Source: Microbacterium murale
GTDB taxonomy: Bacteria; Actinomycetota; Actinomycetes; Actinomycetales; Microbacteriaceae
NCBI RefSeq assembly: GCF_030815955.1
Contig: NZ_JAUSXK010000001.1
Coordinates: forward strand, 1,364,001 to 1,428,000
Direction of reading: 5' to 3'
Length of the DNA stretch: 64,000 nt
This document shows, piece by piece, positions 51,471 to 60,841 of the stretch. Both the position numbers and the translations under genes were made by a program. Every line of letters begins with the position of its first letter. Position 1 is the first letter of the stretch. The notes beneath the pieces are model-generated. The model was not told where the DNA came from and did no database searches. It saw nothing but the letters and a program-made list of their open reading frames with translations.

Positions 51471-52586
51471 ATGAACACTCGCATCGTCGCGGTCGGCGAC
51501 ATCGTTCTTCAGTACGACGACCCCAACCCCTACTTCGCCGCCAGCGCGCCCGTGACGCAGAGTGCCGATGTGGCCATCGGCCAGATCGAAGTGCCCCACA
51601 CCACCGAGACCGCCGTGACGGCGCTCACTGTTCCCGCACCACCGGCGAAGCCGAAAGACCTCGAGGCGATGTCCCGCGCCGGTTACGACATCGCGACCAT
51701 CGCGGGCAACCACGCCTTCGATCTCGGTGAGCGCGGTGTGCTCGACACGATCGCCGCCGCGCAGTCGTACGGCATGGTCACGACCGGGACAGGCGCGAAC
51801 CTCGCAGCCGCCATGGAACCCGCGATCGTCGAACGGGGCGGCATCCGCGTCGGTGTGCTGAGCTTCAACTGCGTCGGCCCCCGCGAATCGTGGGCCACCA
51901 GCAGGAAGGCCGGAGGGGCATTCGTCAAGGTGCTCACCCACTACGACCTCGACGACCTCAATCCCGGAAACCCGCCGCAGATCTACACCTTCGCCGACCG
52001 GACATCGCTGCGGCAGATGACGGATGCCGTGACCGCACTCGCGGCGGATGTCGACGTCGCGGTCGTCGCCCTGCACAAGGGTTACGGCCACACGCCGGCA
52101 CGCATCGATGACTACGAGTACGAGATCGCCCACGCCGCGATAGACGCGGGCGCCGACGCGGTCGTGGGACATCATTCGCACATCATGCGCGGCATCGAGA
52201 TGTACCGGGGCAAACCGATCTTCCATGGTCTCGGGAACTTCGTCACCGTCACTGACGCGCTCACCCCCGCAGAGGACAACGACTCCGAAGAGTTGAAGGC
52301 GTGGGCCAAGCGCCGCATCGAGCTGTACGGATTCGTCCCGGACCCGAAGATGCCCGGTTATCCGTTCCACCCGGAGAGCCGCAACACGGCGATCGCCGTG
52401 CTCGACTTCGACGGCACTGAGATCCATGCCGGCGTGATCCCGTGCTGGATCGATGACAGTGCATCTCCCGTACCGCTCGGCGAGGGCGAGCGCGATTCCG
52501 TGCTCGCCTACATCGAAGACATCTCCCGTCGCGCGGGTCTGGACACCCGGTTCACGTGGGACGGGGACGTCGTACGGCTTTCCTGA
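51471..52586 (+). CDS. CapA-family metallophosphoesterase-like protein
   Basis: A 371-residue protein of the CapA (poly-gamma-glutamate synthesis) family, which has a calcineurin-like fold. Metal-site motifs are IVAVGDIVL at the start, IATIAGNHAFD, VALHKGYGH and VVGHHSHIMRG. It lacks the membrane anchor and signal peptide of CapA proper, so it is likely cytoplasmic. I prefer the ATG at 51471, since AAGG at 51461-51464 is too close to the ATG at 51465. Its shared operator with a peptide transporter hints at a role in handling an amide- or phosphate-linked substrate. Function is unknown. Confidence 0.82.
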   Translation: MNTRIVAVGDIVLQYDDPNPYFAASAPVTQSADVAIGQIEVPHTTETAVTALTVPAPPAKPKDLEAMSRAGYDIATIAGNHAFDLGERGVLDTIAAAQSYGMVTTGTGANLAAAMEPAIVERGGIRVGVLSFNCVGPRESWATSRKAGGAFVKVLTHYDLDDLNPGNPPQIYTFADRTSLRQMTDAVTALAADVDVAVVALHKGYGHTPARIDDYEYEIAHAAIDAGADAVVGHHSHIMRGIEMYRGKPIFHGLGNFVTVTDALTPAEDNDSEELKAWAKRRIELYGFVPDPKMPGYPFHPESRNTAIAVLDFDGTEIHAGVIPCWIDDSASPVPLGEGERDSVLAYIEDISRRAGLDTRFTWDGDVVRLS

Positions 52587-52600
52587 CGACGCCGTCCCCG

Positions 52601-53808
52601 CTATACCTCACCCTCAGGCTGCTCCCCACGCGCTCTCGACCACACCCACCCCGCGGCGAGAAGCGCTGCCACGCCGCCGACCGCCAAGGCGACACGACCG
52701 GAGCTGAGGTCGATGATCCAGCCGAGGAGGAGCGCACCGAACGGTACGACGCCGTAGTTGCCGATGTTCATCAGCGACATCATCTGACCGATGTTCGATG
52801 GCGCCACCGCCTGTTGAGCGGTGGCGTTCAGCACACTGTTGTAGAAACCGATGCCGAGTCCCAGCAGCGGCGCGGCGATGAGGAACCACGTGAGCGAAGG
52901 CGCTGCGGCGTTGAGGAGCACGGTTGCGCCGAACCCCACCAGCGCCACGGAAACCATGACGGGTCGGAGCCGCACGATCGAGGCGGCCACGAAACCGCGC
53001 CGACGATTCCGCCGACCGCATTGAGCGCGTGCGCCATCCCGGCCGCGGCACCGTCGCCGTTGAAGTCGATGGTCACGATCGACGTCAATGTCACCATGAA
53101 GTTCAACGACAGCAGTGCGATGAAGACGTTCGTGACCAGGAGCGTGACGATCGTGCGGTTGCGCAGGAAGCGCATCATCGGCAACCGTTCTGCGGCTCCG
53201 CTCGTACGCCGGGAGTGGAAGCGCTGGGGTCGGATGAGCGCGAGCATGCCGAACACGAGCAGGAACGACACCGAGTTCACGGCCATTCCCGGAACGGCGC
53301 CGAAGGTCTGGAAGAGGATGCCGGCAAGGCCAGGGCCGATCGAGCGCGACACCGCGACCGTGACAGTGCTCAGCGCGACACCCCTCGAGAACACGTGAGG
53401 GCCGACCAGTTCGAAGATGATGGTCTGCGCCGCGACCCGCTCGAAGGCCTGGGTGCTTCCGAGCGCCGCGATGATTCCGTACAGCGCGGGAAGTGCCGGA
53501 TCCGGTGACGCCACGATCACGGCGAGCACCGCCACGAGGGTGGCAGAGATGAGCGATGTCGTCATCAGAACTGTGCGCGGCCGGAATCGGTCGGCGATCC
53601 GCCCGGCAGGAATGCTGAACAACAGCATCGGCAAGAACTGCGCGATCGTGACGCCGCTCAGGGCCCGCGCGCTCCCCGTGAGGTCGAGCACGACGAGCGA
53701 GAGCGCAAGATTCTGGAACCAGGTACCGGTCAGCGACAGTGTCTGGCCGGCGAAATACAGCGAGTAGTTCCGTTCACGAAACGGTTCGAAGACGTCTCCG
53801 AGACCCAC
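52601..53808 (-). pseudogene. MFS transporter split by a frameshift
   Basis: Two frames form one complete 12-helix MFS protein of about 402 residues (enterobactin-exporter/MFS_3-like). The N-terminal part (53808 to about 52993) begins FEPFRERNYSLYFAGQTLSL and runs to AHALNAVGGIVGAV. The C-terminal part continues VAASIVRLRPVMVSVALVG and ends in SRARGEQPEGEV. The break lies at a short A-run (52992-52994 on the plus strand), and adding one base restores the frame. The gene starts three bases after the dehydratase-family gene and so belongs to that operon. It may be a true recent mutation or a sequencing error. Confidence 0.82.
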
Positions 53809-53811
53809 CCG

Positions 53812-55062
53812 TCAGGCTCGCGCAGGCACGCGTTCGCGGAGGAACTCCTCGATGCGCTCCGGGATGCGGGCGCTGCCGCTCGAGCGCGAGTCCGCGTTGT
53901 TCGCTCGGATCTCCAGGACCGGGATGCCCTCGGCTTCGAGCGCCTCGGAGATGAACCCCGCCCCAGGAGTGTCGTCCGCGACCAGATGAACGACGCCATC
54001 GACGCCGTGCGCGAGGGCTTCCTTCACGTACCACTGCGCAGACCAAGGGGGCACGTAGAGCTGATCGGTGAACCCGACGAACCTCGCGGCGAGGGCCCGC
54101 ACAGGGTCATCGCCGTACCGGGGGTAGCCGTCCGCCGCGATCGCAAGGTACATGGACCAGACGAATACGGCGCCGAACTCCTCATGGAACCGTCGATACA
54201 TGTCCAGATCGGACCACAGCCCGCGCCCCACCCACATGAGCCGGCGCCTCTCATCTGCGCAGACTGCGACTCCTTCGTCGATGCGATGAGCGACTTCGTC
54301 GTGCAGCGCTCGCGCGGTGTCGACGGCCCATTGCGTGCCTCGATGCCACTGCGGCACCATGACCGCGGGCATCGTGTCGTTCACGAGCACCGGGGTCGGC
54401 CGCGCGGTGGCGATCAGATCTCGCGTACGGCGATTCCACTCCACCTGCTGATTTCCGAGGTCCATGATCTGTGCGAGACGATCACGGTCGAGCGTCCGCC
54501 CCGTGCGCTCGCTCAGCCAGGTGACGAGTTCCTCTATCTCCGCCTGCAGCAGATCAAGTCGATCTGCGCCGAACGCGTCTTCCCAATCGTGGGGGACTTT
54601 CTCCCACCAGGCGGACGGCACCGGGTCGGCGCCGGTGCGAGAGAGAAGGAAGGTCTCCGTACCTTCACGTTCCCCCCACAGTTCGAAGATCTTCTGCGTG
54701 ACGTCGCCGCTGCGCTCCGCGATCGCGAAGGCCGGCTCAGGCAGTCCTCCCCATGCCCTCTGCTCCACAGGCAGGTCCTGCGCGCCGAGAGGGATGGCGT
54801 CATACTGCTGGCTGAAGTCCGGAAGGCCCAGCGCGACGAGCCGCTCCAGGCTCGCAGGGCCGAGTCGCTTGGCGGAAATGATCGATGCCCACCACTGATT
54901 GACGACATACGGGATGCCCATCGCGCGCAGCACCTCGTGCGGAGCATCGGCGTTGACGAGCGCGATCGGCTGGCCGTCGCGTGCGCGCTGGGCCGTCTCG
55001 GCGAACCACGCCTTCTGGTAGCGAGTGGCAATCGCCGCGGTGTCGAGTCTGTTCTCACTCAT
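53812..55062 (-). CDS. 2-hydroxyacyl-CoA dehydratase/benzoyl-CoA reductase-family (HgdB-like) subunit lacking cluster cysteines
   Basis: A 416-residue protein resembling the HGD-D family. Supporting stretches are VNADAPHEVLRAMGIPYVVN, GLPDFSQQYDAIPLG, ERSGDVTQKIFELW, LMWVGRGLWSDLD, and the C-terminal GVDGVVHLVADDTPG followed by EAEGIPVLEI. In the active family three cysteines per subunit bind a [4Fe-4S] cluster, in a CS-type, a CD-type and a C-terminal motif. Here those places read FS (Phe83), GD (Gly119) and VADD (Ala362). The only cysteine is Cys268. So a canonical cluster is not expected, and the reaction is unknown. Its ATG overlaps the partner gene by four bases. The alignment is from memory of the family. 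Confidence 0.72.
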   Translation of the reverse strand: MSENRLDTAAIATRYQKAWFAETAQRARDGQPIALVNADAPHEVLRAMGIPYVVNQWWASIISAKRLGPASLERLVALGLPDFSQQYDAIPLGAQDLPVEQRAWGGLPEPAFAIAERSGDVTQKIFELWGEREGTETFLLSRTGADPVPSAWWEKVPHDWEDAFGADRLDLLQAEIEELVTWLSERTGRTLDRDRLAQIMDLGNQQVEWNRRTRDLIATARPTPVLVNDTMPAVMVPQWHRGTQWAVDTARALHDEVAHRIDEGVAVCADERRRLMWVGRGLWSDLDMYRRFHEEFGAVFVWSMYLAIAADGYPRYGDDPVRALAARFVGFTDQLYVPPWSAQWYVKEALAHGVDGVVHLVADDTPGAGFISEALEAEGIPVLEIRANNADSRSSGSARIPERIEEFLRERVPARA

Positions 55063-56153
55063 CCGTACGCTCCTTCCCTCACCGCGAGTGCGTTCACGAC
55101 GTCCGACGACGCCGAGCTCGCCTCCTCCGCAGTGATCCGCGTGCGCGACACGAATGGCACGCGCAAAGTGTCCAGTGCCTCGCGAACCGCGGCGAGCTCC
55201 CAGGCTGGAGCGTCGTCCAGGTCACGGACCAGAGCCATAACCGCAGCACCCCGCGTCTCGATGACCTTTCGGCGCAGGGCTGTGACGCGTTCAGCCGTGG
55301 TGCCACGGGCAGCAGACGGCGGGCGGTCTGCGTGCAGCGACGCGAGACCGGCGAGAATGTCTGCCGCAGAATCGCCCGTGGTACAGGCTGCGAACCAGCC
55401 GCCGTCGCCCGTATCGTGATCTTCCGCGACGATGGTGGCTCCGGTGCTCTCCAATACCTGATAAACGCGGGAATCGGGATGCGCGCTGCCCGTGACGAAG
55501 ATGCGATCGCCTTCCCCGGTCGACACCTGTGCGTCGTCGATGGCCGCGACAGCGACTTCCGGCGCAGAACAGGCCGCAGTGCGGTACGCGTTCAACGCCG
55601 AGACACCGGTGCAGCGGCTCTGGACACGGCGCTCACGCAACCGTTCGAGTGCGACGACCACGCTCTGCTCGGCGTCGCCCGCTCGACGCAGGTCATCGAA
55701 CCCCACCTCGGCGCCGGTCACCGCTCTGCAGAACTCGACGAGCCGCGCATACTGCGCGACGACGAACGCCCTCTTCGCAGTCCCGGGTCCACGTGGGGCG
55801 TCCAGCAGCTGCACGGGGAACGGAACCTCGCCCCGTTCGGCAAGCACTCTCAGCACGTAGAACATCCGAAGATTCGCCTGCGAGTCGTTGCAGATCACGA
55901 GCCCTGCGAGATCATCGTGATCTCCTGCCAGGATGGCGTCCAGAATACGGCCGGCCACCGCATCCACCGCGCCGAGCAGCTCGGACGCACGAAGCGACAC
56001 CGCACCCGACCATGAGCCGAACAGGCGTACGGGAACCGCGTCGGCAGCGAGCACGATCTGCCGCGGCAGATCCGCGCCGACCACGCCGATTCGCGGGCGG
56101 TCCTGCGCACGCCCGCCGCCGAAGCCCGGCAGATTGTGCGCGCTCTGCATCAC
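55059..56153 (-). CDS. second 2-hydroxyacyl-CoA dehydratase-family subunit
   Basis: A 364-residue partner protein of the same superfamily. GVVGADLPRQIVLAADAVPVRL matches the N-terminal strand-helix of HgdA/B-type subunits. DLAGLVICNDSQANLRMFYV matches the second motif, VVEFCRAVTGAEV the lE-x2-TG helix, and ATIVAEDHDTGDGGWF the third motif. One cysteine (Cys88) lies near the second ligand site but shifted. The first and third sites seem to lack cysteine. It presumably pairs with the downstream subunit as a heterodimer. It overlaps the CoA-transferase gene by four bases. Confidence in the family is moderate; the function is unknown. Confidence 0.65.
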   Translation of the reverse strand: MMQSAHNLPGFGGGRAQDRPRIGVVGADLPRQIVLAADAVPVRLFGSWSGAVSLRASELLGAVDAVAGRILDAILAGDHDDLAGLVICNDSQANLRMFYVLRVLAERGEVPFPVQLLDAPRGPGTAKRAFVVAQYARLVEFCRAVTGAEVGFDDLRRAGDAEQSVVVALERLRERRVQSRCTGVSALNAYRTAACSAPEVAVAAIDDAQVSTGEGDRIFVTGSAHPDSRVYQVLESTGATIVAEDHDTGDGGWFAACTTGDSAADILAGLASLHADRPPSAARGTTAERVTALRRKVIETRGAAVMALVRDLDDAPAWELAAVREALDTLRVPFVSRTRITAEEASSASSDVVNALAVREGAYG

Positions 56154-57385
56154 AGCACTCCGGCCTGGCGCAGCTGGGCGATACGGTCGGCGTCATAGCC
56201 GAGCTTTCCCAGGATCGCGTCGGTGTGCTCACCGAGCCCAGGCGCCGGCGTCGTCAGATCCGTGCGGCTCTCCGAGAAGAGCACCGGAATACCGGACCCG
56301 AAGAGCCCGTCGAAATGTCCGAACTTCGGGTGGACGAGCGGAACCACCTCGCCACGACTCGTCACCTGCGGATCGCGTACCGCTTCAGCAGTCGTTCGCA
56401 CCTCCGCGGCTGGGGCTCCATTGTTCTCCAGCGCTGTCAGCACCTCTGCGAGAGTGTGCTCGGCAGCCCAGCCGGCGATGAGACCGTGCAGACGGTCGGC
56501 GTTGGCCACGCGCGCATCGCGGGTGCCGAAGTCGTTTCCGGCGAGCAGACTCTCCCGCCCGATCGCACGAAGCACTCCGGCCGCGAACTGATCCGTCGGG
56601 GCGCAGATGGCGAACCAGCCATCGGCCGCACGGAAGTTGCCGAACGGCGCGAGGCGCGGCACGTACGCACCGGTGCGCAGCGGGAATCCGATCGACTCCA
56701 GCGCATCAAAGGGCTCGCAGGCGACCAGCGACGTCAGCGCACCGAGCATCGAGACATCGACATGCTGACCTTGCCCGGTGTGCTCGGCGTGCATGACAGC
56801 GGAGAGCGTGCCGATCACGCTGAACAGCGGTGCGACGAGGTCTCCGATGGGGAGCCCGAACCGCACGGGCGGGTCACCGGGTTCTCCGGCGGTCATCATC
56901 ACGCCGCTGAGCGCCTGGATGATCGTGTCCATCGCTTTGCGATCACCGTGGTCGCCAGTCGCTCCAAAGCCGCTGATCGACGTGTAGACGAGTCGTGGGT
57001 TGAGTTCACGGACCGAGCCGTAGTCGATCCCGAGTCGCTTGGTGACACCGGAGCTGTAGTTCTCCACGACGACATCTGCATCACGGATCAGGTCGAAGAG
57101 CACCTCGCGGCTCTCGGGGTGCTTCAGGTTGAGAGTGATGGACTCCTTGCCGCGACCGCGGAGCATCATCGACACTGACATGTCGTCGGAGGACATCCGC
57201 TTCAGGCTGAGTCCATCCGCCGTGACATACGGCGAGTTGTTGCGCGAGGAGTCTCCTCCGCGGGTGGGGTTCTCGACCTTGATCACACGAGCACCCAGCC
57301 CAGCGAGCAGGAGCGTGGCGTAAGGCCCCGCAAGGGCCGTCGTGAGGTCGATGACGGTCTTGCCTGCAAGTGGTGCTGTGCTCAT
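56150..57385 (-). CDS. class III (CaiB/BaiF) CoA-transferase
   Basis: A 411-residue family III CoA-transferase. PLAGKTVIDLTTALAGPYATLLLAGLGARVIKVENP is the family N-terminus. The catalytic aspartate is Asp153 in GDRKAMDTIIQALSG, and GQGQHVDVSMLGALTSL is also conserved. It moves CoA between carboxylic acids through an aspartyl-CoA intermediate. I start at ATG 57385, behind GAGGAG. As the gene before the dehydratase-like pair, it probably makes their CoA-thioester substrate from an acid imported by the ABC transporter encoded upstream. Confidence 0.9.
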   Translation of the reverse strand: MSTAPLAGKTVIDLTTALAGPYATLLLAGLGARVIKVENPTRGGDSSRNNSPYVTADGLSLKRMSSDDMSVSMMLRGRGKESITLNLKHPESREVLFDLIRDADVVVENYSSGVTKRLGIDYGSVRELNPRLVYTSISGFGATGDHGDRKAMDTIIQALSGVMMTAGEPGDPPVRFGLPIGDLVAPLFSVIGTLSAVMHAEHTGQGQHVDVSMLGALTSLVACEPFDALESIGFPLRTGAYVPRLAPFGNFRAADGWFAICAPTDQFAAGVLRAIGRESLLAGNDFGTRDARVANADRLHGLIAGWAAEHTLAEVLTALENNGAPAAEVRTTAEAVRDPQVTSRGEVVPLVHPKFGHFDGLFGSGIPVLFSESRTDLTTPAPGLGEHTDAILGKLGYDADRIAQLRQAGVL

Positions 57386-57429
57386 AGCTGCTCCTCGTTG
57401 TGGGGAAATGGGGCGGTCACGCGCGGGCA

Positions 57430-58263
57430 TCAGTCCGCGACTTCGTTCTGCGATCTCCCTGACCGAGTGAGGAACGTGCGCAGCCGCTCGGACCGCGGAT
57501 CTGTGAAGAAGTCGTCTGCTGGGCGGTCTTCGACGACTCGCCCGTTCGCCATGAACACGCACCGATCAGCGACCTCACGAGCGAACGCCACCTCATGAGT
57601 GACGACGACCATCGTGTGCCCGGCCGCCGCGAGTGACTTCATGGTCTGCAGCACTTCGTCGACCAGCTCAGGATCGAGCGCGCTCGTCGGCTCGTCGAAG
57701 AGCAGAATCCGCGGACGCACTGCGACGGCGCGCGCGATGGCGACCCGCTGTTGCTGCCCACCGGACAGATGCCTCGGATACGCGTCCGCCTTGTCGGCGA
57801 GGCCGATGCGCTCGAGCAACTCGAGGGCACGCTGGCGAGCTTCTGCCGCGGAGACGCCGTGCACGCGCATCGGCGCTTCGGTGATGTTGCGCAGCACGGT
57901 CCAGTGCGGAAACAGGTTGAACTGCTGGAAGACCATGCTCATACGACGACGTTGCCGCCTGCGTCCAGCATCCGTGAGCGGCCTCAGGTGCCCCCGAGTC
58001 TCCTCGAAGCCGAGCAGCTCGCCCTCGAAGGACATCGATCCGCCGTCGATCGACTCCAACTGGTCGATACAACGTACGAGCGTGGACTTCCCCGAGCCGG
58101 ACGGTCCGAGGATCGCGACAACCTCGCCTTCGTACACGTCGAGGCTCGCTCTGTCGAGCGCCACCTGGTCGCCGAAGCGCTTGCGCACGTTGGAGACCCG
58201 CAGCAGCGGTGAGCCGTCTGCCATTCTCGGCTGAACGATCAGCCCGGACGATTCCATGGTCAT
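57430..58263 (-). CDS. amino-acid-type ABC transporter ATPase (GlnQ-like)
   Basis: A 277-residue ATPase with Walker A GPSGSGKSTLVRC, signature LSGGQQQRVAIARA, Walker B ILLFDEPTSALDPE and the switch His in VVTHEVAFAREVADR. The pattern VFQQFNLFPHWTVLRNITEAP is that of polar amino acid importers. Its ATG overlaps the permease stop by four bases. With the permease and binding protein it makes a full importer. The CoA-transferase gene follows after 44 bases. Confidence 0.93.
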   Translation of the reverse strand: MTMESSGLIVQPRMADGSPLLRVSNVRKRFGDQVALDRASLDVYEGEVVAILGPSGSGKSTLVRCIDQLESIDGGSMSFEGELLGFEETRGHLRPLTDAGRRRQRRRMSMVFQQFNLFPHWTVLRNITEAPMRVHGVSAAEARQRALELLERIGLADKADAYPRHLSGGQQQRVAIARAVAVRPRILLFDEPTSALDPELVDEVLQTMKSLAAAGHTMVVVTHEVAFAREVADRCVFMANGRVVEDRPADDFFTDPRSERLRTFLTRSGRSQNEVAD

Positions 58264-59162
58264 AGCTGACGCTCCTTCACTCGGGCGGCGCGTTTGACGG
58301 CTACTCGCGAGGTTCCGCGGCCGAAGTGCTCCTCGACGCGACGCTGGATCACCGTGAGAACCGTGACGACGGCGAGATACCAGATCACGGCGACGATGAG
58401 CATCGGGACCACGTCGTACGTGCGGTTGTAGATGACCTGGACCGCGTGCAGCAGATCGCCCATGGCGATCACGCTGACCAGCGACGTGCCCTTGAGGAGC
58501 GCGATCACCTGTGATCCGGTCGGCGGGATGATGACGCGCATCGCCTGCGGGAGGATGATGCGGGTGAATGTGTGCCAGCGGCTGAATCCCATGGCGGATG
58601 CCGCATCGCGCTGCCCTTGATCAACGGACAGGATGCCGGCCCGGATGATCTCCGCCATGTAGGCGGCCTCGTGCAGGGAGAGCCCGATGATGGCCGCCGT
58701 GATCGGCGTGATGAGGTCATTCGTCGACCAGCTGAACAGCTCCGGGCCGAACGGGACCCCGACCGAGACGCGCGGAAGGAGGTAGGCGAGGTTGTACCAG
58801 AAGATGAGTTGCACCAGAGGGGGGATGCCTCGGAAGAGGCCGACGAATCCCACACATGCCATCCGGACCGGCCAGAAATCGCTGAGCTGGCCGGCGGCCA
58901 GGAAGGTGCCGAGCACCGAACCCAGCACCATCCCGATCGCGGTGAGCATCAGGCTCATCCCGAGCCCGACCAGAACGCTGCCGTTGAAGAGGTACTCGGC
59001 GACGACCGGCCACTCGAAGCGCTCGTTGCTGACGAGGAACCACAGCGCTGCGAGCACGACGGAGGCAAGCAGAAGGCCGCCGATGATCCGCAGCGGTCGA
59101 ACGCGCGGGCGCGCGTGCTCGACATCGATCACCGCCGCGGGCTCCGCAGAGTCGGTCGTCAT
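58260..59162 (-). CDS. amino-acid-type ABC transporter permease
   Basis: A 300-residue HisM/GlnP-type permease. It has the conserved FRGIPPLVQLIFWYNLAYLLP motif, LHEAAYMAEIIRAGI, and the EAA loop DAASAMGFSRWHTFTRIILPQAM. About five membrane helices are expected. I prefer the ATG at 59162, preceded by GGAGG, over one at 59183 that overlaps the binding-protein stop. A single permease type implies a homodimer. Confidence 0.92.
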   Translation of the reverse strand: MTTDSAEPAAVIDVEHARPRVRPLRIIGGLLLASVVLAALWFLVSNERFEWPVVAEYLFNGSVLVGLGMSLMLTAIGMVLGSVLGTFLAAGQLSDFWPVRMACVGFVGLFRGIPPLVQLIFWYNLAYLLPRVSVGVPFGPELFSWSTNDLITPITAAIIGLSLHEAAYMAEIIRAGILSVDQGQRDAASAMGFSRWHTFTRIILPQAMRVIIPPTGSQVIALLKGTSLVSVIAMGDLLHAVQVIYNRTYDVVPMLIVAVIWYLAVVTVLTVIQRRVEEHFGRGTSRVAVKRAARVKERQL

Positions 59163-59179
59163 GATTGCCTCCGTCATCG

Positions 59180-60097
59180 TCATTTGGCGGTCATCGGGTT
59201 GAGGACGGGTTCATCCACGGCGACCTCGGTGAGGTCCCACTCGGACATGATCCGCTCGTACTCGCCGTTGTCGAAGATCGCCTCGAACGCGGCGAACATC
59301 GGCTCGGCCATGTCGCTCCCCTTGGGCACGAAGAATGCGAGCTGGTCGATGCCCGCTCCCTGATCCTCGGACTGCACGAGATACTCGTAGCGTCCCGGGT
59401 CAGTCGCCTGCAGATCGATCGCCGCCGTCTGGGTCGTGCCCGCATAGTCCGCCCGGTCTGAGTTGACCGCGAGGAAGGTCGAGTTGGTGTCGTCGAGGCC
59501 GATGAACTCCGGCTGCTCCAGCCCCTCCGCAACGCACCATTCGCCATAGCGCTCCAGCTGACTCTCAGTGACGGAACCGCCCACACCGGCCACGCGAGCA
59601 CCGCAGAGCGCCTCCGGATCGGCCAGTTCATCCTCGCGCTCGGCGAGATACACGTAGGACGTGATGGTCGTCATCCAGACGATCGCGTCGAAGTCCGCTT
59701 CACGCTCCGGGGTGGTTCGCAGCGGGCCGTTGAACCCGTCGTAACGACCGGAGAGCATTCCGGTCAGGATCGCTTCCATGCCCGAGACGGGCTTGATCTC
59801 GAACGGCACGCCGAGCTGCTCGAACAGCGCCGCCTGAAGATCGGGATCTATTCCGGTGATGTCCCCGCCTTCCTCGACCGTGCGATATGGCGGGTGGGTG
59901 TCACCGGCGATCGTGATGACGCCGGCATCTTTGATCCCCTGCGGGAGCTGGTCGTAGAGAGGCGCATCGGTGTTGACCTCGCTGACGCCGCCGGATCCTC
60001 CGGCGCCATCGTCGTCAGCGGATCCCGCGCTGCAGGAGGCGAGCGCGAGCACCCCGACTCCCGCGATCAGGGCCGCGCCCAAGCGGTTGAGTTTCAT
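59180..60097 (-). CDS. ABC transporter substrate-binding lipoprotein, polar amino acid type
   Basis: A 305-residue family 3 solute-binding protein with a lipobox (LALASC, Cys near 22). The typical opening follows: GVITIAGDTHPPYRTVEEGGDITGIDPDLQAAL. The usual ligand motif with Arg is seen in FNGPLRTTPEREADFDAIVW. In amino-acid receptors a conserved Asp also contacts the ammonium group; here context suggests an organic acid ligand, but the sequence does not decide. It is the first gene of the operon. ATG 60097 follows GGAG. Confidence 0.9.
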   Translation of the reverse strand: MKLNRLGAALIAGVGVLALASCSAGSADDDGAGGSGGVSEVNTDAPLYDQLPQGIKDAGVITIAGDTHPPYRTVEEGGDITGIDPDLQAALFEQLGVPFEIKPVSGMEAILTGMLSGRYDGFNGPLRTTPEREADFDAIVWMTTITSYVYLAEREDELADPEALCGARVAGVGGSVTESQLERYGEWCVAEGLEQPEFIGLDDTNSTFLAVNSDRADYAGTTQTAAIDLQATDPGRYEYLVQSEDQGAGIDQLAFFVPKGSDMAEPMFAAFEAIFDNGEYERIMSEWDLTEVAVDEPVLNPMTAK

Positions 60098-60149
60098 GAT
60101 GATCTCCACATCGTTGTGAACTGGCAGGTGGTCCGTGCGAGAAGAAAAG

Positions 60150-60166
60150 TATCATGTCGAATGATA
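60150..60166. promoter_or_regulatory. perfect MarR-type palindrome between the operon and its regulator
   Basis: TATCAT-GTCGA-ATGATA is a perfect inverted repeat with a five-base spacer. It lies 53 bases upstream of the binding-protein start and 33 bases before the GTG start of the divergent MarR gene. An imperfect copy is found at 60884-60900. Confidence 0.65.
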
Positions 60167-60198
60167 TTCCTCAATCGATGACGCCAGGGAGGGCTGTA

Positions 60199-60798
60199 GT
60201 GTCGGTCAATGTGGAGGAGATCACACGGGACCCGCGCGGTGAGCCAGCAACGTCGCGTCTGAACTACAGCTCGTACCGTCTGGGGCGTGCATTCAACCGC
60301 TTCGCAGAGAACTCCGCACTCTCCCGCGGCGTGACACTCTCGCAACTGTTCGTGCTGCAGGTCCTCGGCGAAGGATTGCCGCTGTCGAACGCACAGCTCG
60401 CCCGACGCACATTCGTCAGCTCGCAGGCGGCGCACACCGTGTCGAACGAGCTCATCGAGACCGGCCTGGTGGAGCGCGGCGACCACCCGACGAACCGTCG
60501 CGTGAGGTTGGTTCGGCTGACCGAACGCGGCTGGGCGGTGCTGGAAGCCTGTCATGCGGAACTGCGCGAGCATGAGGACCGGCTGGCCGCTGCACTCGGA
60601 GACGAGTTCGGCGAGACCCTGGCCGAACTCCTCGACCGCGCCGCCCAGGTGCTTGCCGGAGGGTACTTCGGCGACGACGAGGCCGAGGCCGCCGCCATCA
60701 GCAGACGAACGAACGGCATCCGTCCACGGCACATCCCGTCGCGACTTGCGGCCGCGCGCCTTCGCGCCGATCGTACGGCGCCAGACTCCAGATCCTGA
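60199..60798 (+). CDS. MarR-family transcriptional regulator
   Basis: A 199-residue MarR protein. The winged helix comprises SRGVTLSQLFVLQVLGEGLPLSNAQLARR, FVSSQAAHTVSNELIETGLV and the wing ERGDHPTNRRVRLVRLT. I choose the GTG at 60199, five bases after GGGAGGG; an ATG at 60154 would lie within the operator palindrome. It has a basic, arginine-rich C-terminal tail. It is divergent from the transporter/CoA-transferase operon and precedes the secreted esterase gene. It likely represses both. Its ligand may be the imported acid or its CoA thioester. Confidence 0.85.
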   Translation: MSVNVEEITRDPRGEPATSRLNYSSYRLGRAFNRFAENSALSRGVTLSQLFVLQVLGEGLPLSNAQLARRTFVSSQAAHTVSNELIETGLVERGDHPTNRRVRLVRLTERGWAVLEACHAELREHEDRLAAALGDEFGETLAELLDRAAQVLAGGYFGDDEAEAAAISRRTNGIRPRHIPSRLAAARLRADRTAPDSRS

Positions 60799-60841
60799 CC
60801 TGAAGCGCGCGCTCTCCCGGCTGCACGGCTCGGAGCTGCAG

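Noticed and set aside
52985..53000. Programmed frameshift in the MFS gene
   Set aside because: The A-run is only three bases long on the plus strand (TTT in the mRNA) and no stimulatory structure is apparent. An indel is more likely.
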